From Onchidella celtica (taxonomy: Eukaryota > Mollusca > Gastropoda > Systellommatophora > Onchidiidae), in assembly GCA_963931925.1 (NCBI GenBank), contig OZ007576.1, positions 11,316,261-11,380,260 of the forward strand: a DNA stretch of 64,000 nt, written 5' to 3'. The notes beneath the pieces were generated by a model. That model saw only the letters and a list, made by a program, of their open reading frames with translations, was not told the origin of the DNA and did no database searches. Below are positions 12,001 through 20,500 of this stretch, one piece after another; the stretch's first letter is position 1, and every line of letters starts with the position of its first letter. The position numbers were made by a program, and so were the translations under genes.

Positions 12001-14777
12001 ATTTTGATTTCAGCCCATAGATGATGATCAGAAGAAATAAAAATTATAAATTTGTTCATATATCATGTTTTTGTGTGTTTTTCTTCTACTTTTTTGTGCT
12101 GCGAATGTCATATATTTGACATGCAAAACTTCCCTGAATTTACATTGACAACAAATAATCATTGCTACCAACCTGACACAGGTAATATTGTTTTTGAGTA
12201 CGGAATGGTGGCAAAATGGTTGCTGGTGTGTATAAACCCTAAAAAAAGTCCCCAGAAGCAAAATAAAATAAAATAAGAAGGTTTACATTTAGCCAAATGT
12301 TGCGCAACGTGTCCGTCAAAAAGCTGACCTGCTTCAGACAGTAACTAAACTGCTTTAAAAATAATTAAGTCCCAATTTTCACAATCAATAATAAAAAAAA
12401 AACCTTTAAAATGGTATGAAAGAAAAAAAATTAGTTGTTTGTTTTAAAAAAAGTGAAATCCAACACTAAATCTCGCGAGGCACGTGTCAGTCAAAGTCAC
12501 GTGACTGTCGCACGCAATCTTTCCTGTTTCGTTCTTTTGTTGTTGAACACCAACTGGGTTCACTTCCGGGAGATACAAAATCTGTTTGCAAAACAGATAA
12601 GTGCTGTGTTTTTTTACTCCTTTCTATTTGTCATAGTTTTTGTATTAAAAATGTTTGTCAAAACAATTCGCAACGGTGATTTTGCAACAGCTGATGCAGG
12701 TCAGAAAACTTGGGAATTGAAGACCGATAGATTTTATCATGTTTACCATATCCTTGTAATCGGCAGCCTTTCCAAGTATCTTCCCAGTATGATTAAGGGT
12801 TCAAACAAAGTCAAACGATGCGGTTTTAAAATTTTTAATAGGTGTCTTCTAATGCCCTACCCAAGCTTAGGTGTGATAGTCAAGTCACATGTTTTGACTG
12901 ACAGAAGTGCCTGGCTAGGGAAGTCTGAAACCCCAATTTTCCTGTTTCTATTCTGCCTACTTGTGAAGCGCTCTAATGGCCGACTTCCTGGCTATGCGAC
13001 CGACCCGATTTGTTTAAATTTTTCAGCCCTATGGCTGCCGCTGCTGCGTAGCTTCACTAAATTGGAAATTGTAACCCCCATGTCACATCTGATAATGAAT
13101 TTTGACACACTTATTGAGAAATGAATGAACTAAAAGAAGAACCTATTTACATTGGAATGCTGAAATGTGCTTGTTGGTTTTGTGAATGTGAAATGCTGAG
13201 CGGGGATGTGTGACACTACCTCTGCGACAGACGGACAATACACTTATTAATATTACACACTATTGCATCCCATCCCGTTTGTTGTCCAAGCATACAACAC
13301 TACCCACACAAAGGCAACACACTAGTACATGCATGTACTATACAATGTACTACAAGCATGTGCTGACCAATACATGATGTAGGCTTAGAAGGATGAACAG
13401 GCCTATTGGATGACCATGTGTAATAATATAGCCTACATTAATTGTAGGCCTCACCCATGCTTTACAGTTCAAACTGAGTCAGTACTGACAGTGACAGTAG
13501 GCACCTAAAGATTACCTGGTGATATCATTTACTATCTATAGTGACTATAGCTATTCATGCACTGTTCTTCCTCTCAAAATTGTATACAAAACTGGGGGGA
13601 CACTGGCCGGCCGGATATGGCCTGGTTGAACACATGGCGGCGTCATAGACAAAGCCGGATTCGGCTGGGTTGAACATCGCGGGCCATATTTAAAGGCCGG
13701 GTTAAACACAAAACACATTTTAAATTTTGTAACAGTTAGTGTAATACTAATAGTGAGTTTCAAACCTAAAAAGCATTAATCCATAGCATAAGACAAGTAC
13801 TTAGCTGTTACTGTTTCAGTTTTATACTGTTTTTATCTATCAGAATTCCACAATTTCTAACAAAATTTCATGACCTGACCTATTCAGACATCCATCATCC
13901 ATAATTTGAGTCATGTCTTCATCATGCAGGGGTCAGTTCAAATGTCAAAAATGGAGAAAGGAGTCAATCAAAGGTTAAGGTTTCAGGTTTAAGGGTTATT
14001 TGTTGAACTAGATCTAAATCTAGGTGACATTCATTCACTCGTATTTAGCCTATTCAAAGATCTGATTACAACAAGATACAGAATGTCATCATTATACTAG
14101 ATCTAAAATCTAGTAGTATTAGACTGATAAATTACAAGTATCCAAAATTTTGGCATGGCTATTAGATAATCTCTATAAGTCTAAATAGAAATTGTAGATT
14201 TTAAAGCACATATCGTCATATGTCATAATTATTAAGTTTAAAAACAGGTACCTAAGACTAAGTTAACACTAACAGACTCCATCAGAATAGGCTAACCCCT
14301 TGGCCTTGCCTTGTGTTGTAGTTAAATTACACAGCTGGATTCTGTAAAACCCTAGTGAAATGACACCCACCAAACACCAATTGGCAAGGCATATGAAACA
14401 AAACAAATAGATCTAGATAGGAACAAACTCAACAATTAGTCTAGTATAAGTATCTGATAATCTATTACCTGATCAAACTTTGCTCTCTCTTGTGCCTTTT
14501 CTGCTTTTTCAGCTTCAAGTTTTTCAACTTTATAACGTAATAGATTTATTTCTTCAACATCCTTCTCGTACCGAGATGCTAGTGTCTCTAACTGTTCTAG
14601 AGATCTAATGACTCTCGGCATCAATTCAGTGACGGCATCATTCCCGTAGTTGTGGATAAGTTTGTCGAATTCATGTGCGATGCCAGCCGCCTGATCATAC
14701 ACATCTGTGACTGATATCACATGAACTTCTTCACTAGCCATAATTCTAGCGCTGTGCAGACATCGCATGGCATCCAT
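72..14777 (-). CDS. RILPL1: RILP-like protein (RILPL1 type), 5' four coding exons; 3' end off window
   Basis: Coding exons, in order on the minus strand: up to 14777-14469, 1793-1643, 1073-955 and 308-72. All have GT-AG borders and compatible phases (0, 1, 0, 0), and the last ends at a GTTTGT donor, so the gene continues left of base 1. Exon 1 encodes an RH1 domain (TDVYDQAAGIAHEFDKLI, then LMPRVIRSLEQLE), followed by coiled coil. Exon 3 holds the family stretch LKETVDKQREELRSLKREL and exon 4 continues the coiled coil. The C-terminal RH2 domain, which binds phosphorylated Rab8/Rab10 in this family, is not in the window. RILPL proteins act in ciliary content and lysosome/centrosome traffic. 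ATGs occur at 14777, 14768 and 14741; the last has the best context (A at -3, G at +4) and may be the true start. The first intron is 12.7 kb and filled with LINEs. Confidence 0.85.
309..954 (-). other. RILPL1-like intron 3; nothing else seen
   Basis: The intron has a GTAAGT donor and a TTTTATCTGCAG acceptor. It is AT-rich with no recognisable repeat or gene. Confidence 0.5.
1794..3279. other. RILPL1-like intron 1, 3' part; no feature recognised
   Basis: AT-rich sequence between the acceptor of exon 2 and the left end of the L2-like LINE. Short open frames here have no recognisable similarity and are treated as chance. Confidence 0.4.
4752..5152. mobile_element. 401-bp non-autonomous DNA transposon with 8-bp target repeats, inside the L2-like LINE
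   Basis: The left end starts CACAGACTAATAAAT and the right end is its reverse complement (ATTTATTAGTCTGTG); the inverted match continues for about 26 bp with a few changes. GTCCGTCC occurs directly on both sides (4744-4751 and 5153-5160), an 8-bp target-site duplication. Eight-bp duplications are produced by hAT and P-superfamily transposases, and the CA start fits either. There is no coding capacity. It interrupts the L2-like frame just after the endonuclease, so it is younger than the LINE copy. Confidence 0.75.
5798..8728 (-). CDS. CR1 LINE ORF2: endonuclease and reverse transcriptase
   Basis: 976 residues with no stop. The endonuclease runs from about 35 to 255, with ETW at 69-71, GDFN at 176-179 and SDH at 246-248. 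The reverse transcriptase spans roughly 480-750, with SNYRPVAL, FLDFQKAFDTV, SGVPQGSVLGPLL and the catalytic FADD at 698-701. The C-terminal part includes IYKTYVRPHVEYC and WNGLP. Length and order are those of a full CR1/L2-group ORF2, which nicks target DNA and copies the element RNA at the nick. The ATG at 8728 lies inside the end of ORF1. All core motifs are present, which is unusual for a copy inside a host intron. Confidence 0.9.
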   Translation of the reverse strand: MAGPGTKKETGQALKLRSKNIKDCTGVSTNINSSKFSCYYTNARSLINKIDEFKNFVAGNKPDIIGNSETWGGDTVPDRMFRTDGYCLFRKDRSVRRGGGVFLLISEKLNPSPAGDITEDLEVEAIFCRVRVGHDKDLIIGVCYRAPDSSAEQNSSVINVLERIDTLKSLEILLMGDFNMPKIDFDNLEAPSAFPSIFLNKILDMYLTQHVTFPTLCEGRSILDLIFTLDEEKVSDIRPCAPLGKSDHVGIQWLFEIPIQSCVTIDQPKDKLNYWKGDYKAANTAFEEKNWEEVLISADIDENWNSFKKVVMNIAVKFVPKQKPPSENQRPQWITKKALKVIKKKHALYERYKRLGRGKDHEAYVKMRNEATKVCRQAKADYETKLVNSFKENPKNFYSYVKKQQSVKSSIPDLMTEEGTCTQTRKEAAETLNSFFKSVYIYEPDGDCPVLTPRVGNDDFLNDIQFTENDVTQLLFQLKPEKSPGPDKLHPKFFKECYALAKPLYMLFRKSLDIGVLPTEWKMANVSPIFKKGNRSQPSNYRPVALTSIICKLLETVIRNKIVEHLDKHVMLSRHQHGFQKGRSCLTNLLETLESWTQDTAEGKQVDCVFLDFQKAFDTVPFQRLLVKVRSYGISLKICQWIEAFLVGRKMRVSVEGNFSGWSPVNSGVPQGSVLGPLLFLLYVNDIPEIVHCDVKIFADDTKMWKTVISVEDCNDLQKDLDSVVDWSDQWLLKLHVGKCKSMQMQRNKAKKIDFTYTMIDGMTRKDLENISVEKDLGVVITSDLKPTTHCVQAVKKANSVLKMVKRSFHHLDTKTFSVIYKTYVRPHVEYCYQAWSPYYVKDIQLIEGVQRRATKLVKEIRDLPYNDRLEKLKLLTLEQRRLRGDLIEVFKLLKGFENVEWTQFFNRSSSDHLRGHSLKLQKPRSLSQIRQKFFSQRIVGAWNGLPESVVSSENINTFKNKLDKWWTVGDGSTIS
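8680..9828 (-). CDS. CR1 LINE ORF1: PHD-finger, coiled-coil nucleic-acid-binding protein
   Basis: 382 residues starting at an ATG. The N-terminus is Ser/Arg-rich. Residues 100-155 form a PHD-like zinc finger (Cys100, Cys103, Cys116, Cys119, His124, Cys127, Cys152, Cys155). About 160-225 is coiled coil. Next comes an RRM-like segment beginning near NVIVFGVPE, as in L1-type ORF1 proteins, then a charged C-terminal region. In such elements ORF1 binds the element RNA and forms the particle used in reverse transcription. It overlaps ORF2 by 49 bases in another frame, so ORF2 is probably reached by re-initiation or another unconventional mechanism (inference). Confidence 0.85.
   Translation of the reverse strand: MYTRKATGSRSSVSSTRSRSSSQPESVKTNLFQCLAENSNKPDETVDTRSRPSKSGQQVQNGGSGKSKSVSAPKVSEVRSGAILVSEVEDDDEEHRDSDCGVCHKTVGENDSGLCCELCEFWFHAVCEGISEENYNMINCLGDLRKGFHWYCRHCDKNVLKITSALARLEARQEQTEERVSSLEKQVVHSQEEVNIIKKRVNVIDDTFETVAGEKVLEAQKELMEREERKANVIVFGVPECDDKDYKKRIDHDKARFLKICEEIEVKDIEVVSCHRLGSREDSVKKGETRPMKVKLQNKIQQATLLRSSKKLAEREDEGLKNCHIKKDMTMKERDERKKLVEELKKREAAGEKDLVIFRGNIQKRHPWPGPGQRRKPDKPSS
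9995..10010 (-). promoter_or_regulatory. YY1-like motif at the 5' end of the CR1 LINE
   Basis: On the element's sense strand the motif reads CAAGATGGCGGCTGTG, starting about 10 bases from the 5' end. AAGATGGCGGC is the core YY1 site. Human L1 has a YY1 site at the same place, where it sets the transcription start; a similar role here is inference. Confidence 0.4.
11743..12430. other. Poly(A)/poly(T) tract and intron sequence; no gene seen
   Basis: An A-run (about 11754-11772) directly follows the L2-like (ATT)n and CTT-rich tail. The rest is AT-rich RILPL1-like intron. Confidence 0.4.
12471..12570. promoter_or_regulatory. Cluster of promoter-type motifs in RILPL1-like intron 1
   Basis: Within 100 bases lie TCTCGCGAGG (12471-12480), an E-box CACGTG (12481-12486), the palindrome GTCACGTGAC (12496-12505) and an ETS-type CACTTCCGGG (12561-12570). 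GTCACGTGAC is the exact core of the CLEAR element bound by TFEB/MITF proteins at lysosomal genes. ETS and TCTCGCGAGA motifs typify TATA-less promoters. The AT-rich surroundings make the cluster stand out. It could be an internal or antisense promoter; no transcript evidence is available. Confidence 0.35.
12651..13124 (+). other. Unassigned 158-codon open frame downstream of the promoter-like cluster
   Basis: The frame begins MFVKTIRNGDFATADAG and runs to a stop at 13124. No domain is recognised. A GCAG|GTCAGA donor-like site follows the 16th codon, so only the first few residues might be exonic if the cluster upstream drives a transcript. The remainder is Leu/Ser/Phe-rich and looks like read-through. 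It may equally be chance. Confidence 0.15.
13590..13715. repeat. GC-rich imperfect tandem repeat
   Basis: Three imperfect units of about 40-45 bp each carry a CCGG..GGTTRAACAC core (for example GGCCTGGTTGAACACATGGC and CGGCTGGGTTGAACATCGC). The patch is markedly GC-rich within AT-rich intron DNA. Confidence 0.4.
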
Positions 14778-14881
14778 TGAAAATGGTGGAGCGGAATTCC
14801 ATGTCAAAAGGGACAAATGTATGCGTCTCGTGAACTTGATTCATGAATCCATCGATCGACTCAGCCTCCACTCAGAATCCA

Positions 14882-16674
14882 TCGATCTCGTGATGTTGGA
14901 GTTATAGAACTTGGGCTAAGAGTTGCCAGAGTAGGGATAACAAATAAGTCAAAGACAATAAACGACAACAACAACAAAAAATCTTATGAAATCCAACATT
15001 CTGGAAAAATAAGATACCTCTATTGACAGTTTTAAATCATACTTTGTTTTAAACAATGTTGTCATAAAATGTGGAATTATATCTAGAGGTTATGGTTGGA
15101 GTCAGGGTTACGGATAGGGTGAAATTTCGGCAACATGCCACAAGGAAGCTGACTGATTCTATGATGGTCCTGTCGTTAAGTCTCTGATTCTTGTACCTCG
15201 AGTGGGTAAATTTAGCATAATGATAAAATAATAATTTTCTTTCAAAACAAAAATTCTACACTGCTCCCAATTTTTCCCCTCTGAATTGTGAGATGGAATG
15301 GCAGCTTTTAAAATGCCATCGGTGTTCTCCTCCATGTTGAATTTCTCACAAGAGACTGAATAAATTCGGTTCGAGTTTCAAATTTCACTCACATTTAACT
15401 GGCAGAAAGTGCCCACAGATCCTGCAAAATTGTCGACTAGCCTATCGATCAAGAACAAAAAATTATGAAAAGGTCCAACTTGGCATATAGTCATGGTCTG
15501 ACGGGGGATGAATGTAGACCTACGCATCTAGGGTTAGGACTAGGCTAGCCTAATTTACATGTGCACAAGGGTCCTGGAATTTCCCGTAAAATCAATAGCT
15601 GGATTGCGGAAGGAAAACACGCGTATATAATGTTCTTAGAAAAGCTCCCAAGAATAGCATAATTCAGCCAGACTGAAGCAGATCCAAGTAATCATTAAAT
15701 CTGATAAAACTTTTACTTAATTTGGAAAGACCCTAGAATTTAGCATAGACCTGTCTAGATCTACTATAAATTATTTAGCAGAATGTCAGTAAAGTAGAAT
15801 CCGGTGTAGATCTAGATCTAACTAGACAAGAGAACGTTAAAGTACATATTATATTGTTTCTGTTTTGTTTTTAATAGACATGTGTTGCTCATCAGCAAAC
15901 CGTTGTGAACGTCACGGAGTTCTCCTATTTGCCGTCGGTGTATTGGCATTGCGAGCCAGGTCGAAATGGGCGGAAAGAACAGCCGATCATAACTTGGCGG
16001 ATGAGAACTTAGAAATCGCAATATTGTTTTCGGGAGTTATTTTCTGTTTTATGAGATCTTTTAAAACTTTACGGTTCGGATTCCAAATGTTACTTCAAAT
16101 TTTCACCAGCTTTTCCGGGAACCACCCCCTTGGTGAAGATCCTGAGACCCCCTCCTTTTTTCCCTCACATTCGAAAATATTGTCATTAATTTTTATTTAC
16201 ACAGCACGGAAGAAGACAATAGTTTAATGTAGTGGTCTGGTACCACGTACTGCTCATAGTTCTATTTAATATAAAACAAAGTATTGAACATAAAGTTGTT
16301 ATTCATTTTCTGCCATGACCTTCACGAAATGTGAAACTGAGCCCAATAAGTAGGCCTATCAAGACGATAATAATAATTAATATGTATAACTTGTGACAGT
16401 TATCCTGTACTGATATCAATAGCACAAAAAAGACTTATCTAGTTGGCAGTATAACTTGTGACAACTAGGCAGTGTAAACACTTTCTAAACACTGGCATAC
16501 TTGACAGCAACCTAAATAATTTGCTTTTAACTTTTACTTCCTTTTTTTACTTTCTAACAGGTGCACAAGACAGCATAGGCCTACATCGGAAAGTGGAGAA
16601 TTATAATTAGGTATGATCATTATTTTATAGTTTATAATAATATTGTGGATGACTTATCAATAAATCTCATACTC
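14882..16674. other. Intergenic DNA between divergent RILPL1-like and rhodanese genes; no gene supported
   Basis: This interval should contain the RILPL1-like promoter and may hold the 5' non-coding exon of the rhodanese gene. Two copies of AGAATCCATCGATC (14843 and 14874 area) lie just upstream of RILPL1. The short open frame at 15865-16227 has no recognisable domain. Confidence 0.4.
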
Positions 16675-16685
16675 TTATGTACCAT

Positions 16686-17355
16686 CATCATCATCATTGC
16701 CTTTCTCACCCTGGATCAGGGTATAGGCCACCAACAAACACTTTCCATCCCTCTCTATCATGGGCCAGCCTCTTTACATTATTCCAAGTCTTTCCGCTTC
16801 GTTGCACATCATTTTCTCTGGCTCTTCTCCACGTTCCGCGCGGTCTTCCTCTTGATCTCTTGCCCTGGGGATTCCAATCCAATACCTTCTTCGTGATGCT
16901 GTTTCCTGGCCTCCTGAGAGTGTGGCCGATCCATCTCCATCGCCTCCTACCAATTTCCTCTCTGACTGGGCTCTGTCGTGTTCTTTTCCATACAATTTCA
17001 TTGCTGACCTTGTCTGTCCATCTGATCTTAAGTAGCTTCCTCAAACATCTGTTGATGAAAACTTGGATTCTCTTTATGCAGGCCTGAGACGCATTCCAAA
17101 TCTCACATCCATACAACAGGACTGACTTCACGTTCGAGTTGAATATCCTCAGCTTTGTTTTTAGAGATATATCCTTGGTTCTCCAAATCTTGCTTAAGGG
17201 CGTGAAAGCTGCCTGTGCCTTTCCAATTCGTGCTTTGACTTCTGCCTCTGTTCCTCCCTTATTGTCAATGATACTACCAAGATAGCAGAAGGACTCTACA
17301 TCTTCCAGTGGTTGATCTCCTACTCTGACTTGTGCGCTTGGGGGTGCAACAATTT
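16686..17355 (-). mobile_element. 5'-truncated RTE-type LINE with perfect 11-bp target repeats
   Basis: The minus strand encodes the end of an RTE ORF: FCYLGSIIDNKG, LLYGCEIWNAS, IRWTDKVSNE, RRRWRWIGHTLRR, DWNPQGKRSRGRP. It ends in a short (ATG)n tail at the left. TTATGTACCAT lies directly on both sides (16675-16685 and 17356-17366). The perfect duplication shows a fairly recent insertion of a 670-bp truncated copy, upstream of the rhodanese gene. Confidence 0.9.
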
Positions 17356-17583
17356 TTATGTACCATGCAGTAACAATTTCATGGATATACAGTCAGCACA
17401 ATAGATCACTGGATTGAAAGACACCTTAACTGGTTCACATAGGTGGCTCTTCCAGTCTCTCATAAATAATATGGAAATATAAAGATAGTGTTTCCTGACG
17501 CACTGGTTGTGGAGGAAAACAACTTATTACAACCATTTAATGTCATTTGCCTTTGTTCTTATCTCCAGATTCTGTCTGTTACA

Positions 17584-20500
17584 ATGTCGTCCGCAGACCC
17601 AGATGACCATGAGGCTTCAAATCCTGGCTTTTTCATGAAATCTACAGTCAAAACAATTTGTCTGAAATATCCATCTGTGAAAAATATTTCCACCACAACA
17701 TTGGCCAAATGGCTTAAAGCACCTGAAGAAAGAACGGTGGTCATGTTGGTAAAATTACATTGTACCTTGTCACAGTTTCTTTATTAATTGTATGCTTGGG
17801 AATTTAGAGAAATATTTATTGATTAGGAAACTCCCAAATTATTTCATAATTGATCGTTTTTCAAGCTGACAAGAGCAATGTGGAGCTGTCTAGGAAATTG
17901 AACTTTTAAATCAATAGTGTTTGTTTTGTCAGGGGCTAATGTTGTGTGGTTACAGCGCAGTTTGTGATGGAAATTAGATAAGGCTGGGATGTATGTAACC
18001 AAGGTACGTCAAGTGAAACTGGCCACTATGGGTATTTGTTAAATACACCAACGCCAGGCATTTTCTGACTTGTCTCTTCCCCTCTCTTTAAATGATAATA
18101 ATAATAAGCCATTTTTGTAGCACCTGATTCCACAGAAGAGTGCTCTAAGTGCCTAACAGTTCTCTCAGTCACACAACACACATTTTCATCAACCTATACA
18201 TAATCACTGTCTCAAGAATGTTACATGTCCTGGATATACGCTTTTATAAACAACGCTGTTTTAAGTTTTCTTTTGAATTGGATCAAGCTGTTTGAATGTT
18301 TCACATGATCAGTCAAGTCGTTCCACATTTTAGGTACACACACCGAAAAAGCTCTTTCTCCCATGATACATAAGTAAAATTGTGCTTAACAATCATCTTC
18401 TCTTAGCCATATTGCAACACTGTCAAAAAAGCTGATAACTGTTCGCTGTTAACATATTTGGTAAAATATTATCAGCTTATCCAAACACTATAGATCAGAT
18501 ATGAATGTAATTATAAACAGTACCTCTTTAGCCATAGCTTCAAGTTTCCTAGACACAATCAGTCATATAGATAGTCACTTGCTAATGTCTTTTGCAGGAT
18601 TCAAGGCCAGAAGAAGAATATGCAGTCAGCCATTTGGGTGGAGCTGAAAGAGTGAACTATGAGGAGAAAGATATGGACAAGATAATCAAGACATTTGAAA
18701 CAAAATGTGAAGGTGCAGTAGACTGAGCTGAATCTTGCAGGAGCAGAGTTGTCTGTTCATAATTGATTGCAACCTACTTACTCTTCTGAATTTGATCTCA
18801 AATTTATATTTTGTGTTTCAGAATCTAGCAGGCCTAGTGTTCATGGAAATGAGATAATCTGTAAGACTCTTGTGAGCTACAGCAAAGAAATAAATTTACA
18901 GTGCAATCCTAATATCTTGACATCAGTGGGACCGTCTGACTTGTGTCGAGTAAAGAGAAAGTCGAAATAGCAGATTAATGGTGGAAGAGAGAAAAAAAAA
19001 AGGGGGGGGGGGGGGGGAATCAAACATCACCATAATGGGAAGTGTCCAATAAATAATGCAATTATATCCCTTTTTCTTTTATCGTCATACTGTCACCCGT
19101 TCCTCCAATATCATTTTGTGTGGAGTGGTTGCGTGGCAAAGATTTGTCGATATCGGAGAAATGCTGTGACTATCAAATGCGCAGTGCTTTACTTTTCTTT
19201 TTTTTTTTTTAACCTCGACCTGACCGTTTCTTCAGAAGACGTGATGATACCCATACACACACAGTATGGCAGTTAACCGAGAGGTCAAGATCTAGTATCA
19301 CCGGCACACGAATGTTTTGTGAGGAAAAAAAATTACTCAGTCTGCAGTACTGTGTACTTTTACTGCTGCACGCTTATGCAAGGCACTCCACACTCGCGTT
19401 ACTGAAGCCAAGGGTCATCCTCTGTATCCACACACCAACTCTCCTACCCCTCCCCGCCAGCACCGCAAAAACAAATAAAGAGGTCTTATCTGCAGGGAGT
19501 TACTTGGGCATTTTTGGTAGCACAGTAGTAGATCTAGTGCACTTGTTTTGCCGCGGTCAGGGAGAAATGTGTCGATATAAGAGGAAAGAATGGCATAACG
19601 CGTCGAGTTACGAGGAAATATTTAGTAGCATTAAAGAAGGAACAGGCTGGGACTTAAAAATTGTGTCGAGTTACCCAGAATGTCGAGAAAAGCCATGTCG
19701 GGATAAGTGGATTGGACTAGTTTTATCTCATGCAAAAATTACTCACAAAAAGAAAAACAAAAAAATTGTGTGAACAAGCACGCACATTCCACTTTGCTAC
19801 ATACTAGTGTTCAGACAATATGGTGTCCTTGAGTCCAGGATTGTGTGGTTTCTGAAAATCATGTCAGATGCAAGAATTTTGATTTCAAGTAAAGCATTTT
19901 GCTCTGAGAAATTTTAGTGCACTACATTGGTTATGCACTGCATCAAACCACAAATATATAGGGCTTAGGTGTTTATGATTTATTTTAATTACCTGAAATG
20001 TCATTAGCTGAGAATGAAGTTCTACATGAGCAAAAAAAATAACAACTACGGTACTTGCTTGGTCAAGATCTGAGTTAAGCGCATTTTACTGCAGCTGACA
20101 CAAAATCACACTATCAAAATTCTGCCGCCTGTGCTCATTACAATAAAGAGGACTGAACTGCCACACTGTTATGTTCCCAATTGGCCTATTGTGTGCTAAT
20201 TTTGTATCATTAACTTGATTGTGGCTTTTGTCTTGCATTTTTTACCTTTTTACAAGCAGAACACTTTTCAGCTGTCACTGTCAGATTTCGTTAAAGTCCT
20301 CCTGTAATAGTTTTCCTGATTTTAACCAAAATGTGCAAATAAGTTTAAGATCATGTCCAAACATTTAATCATGAAACTATTACAATGCAAAAGAACTGAA
20401 AGGAAACCAGACTGTATAGGGCACATCAGAGTTCATGTGCTGTCCTTTGGGGAATGTCTGGTCATACATGAAATAAGCCAAATTGGGATTGTTTGATCTG

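Noticed and set aside
12435-13124. 229-codon open frame as a gene
   Set aside because: It has no ATG until 12651, no recognisable domain, and uneven composition. Kept only as an unassigned frame near a promoter-like cluster.
19312-19773. 153-codon open frame
   Set aside because: It lies wholly inside the pogo-like miniature element. The second copy at 45660-46438 does not keep the frame.
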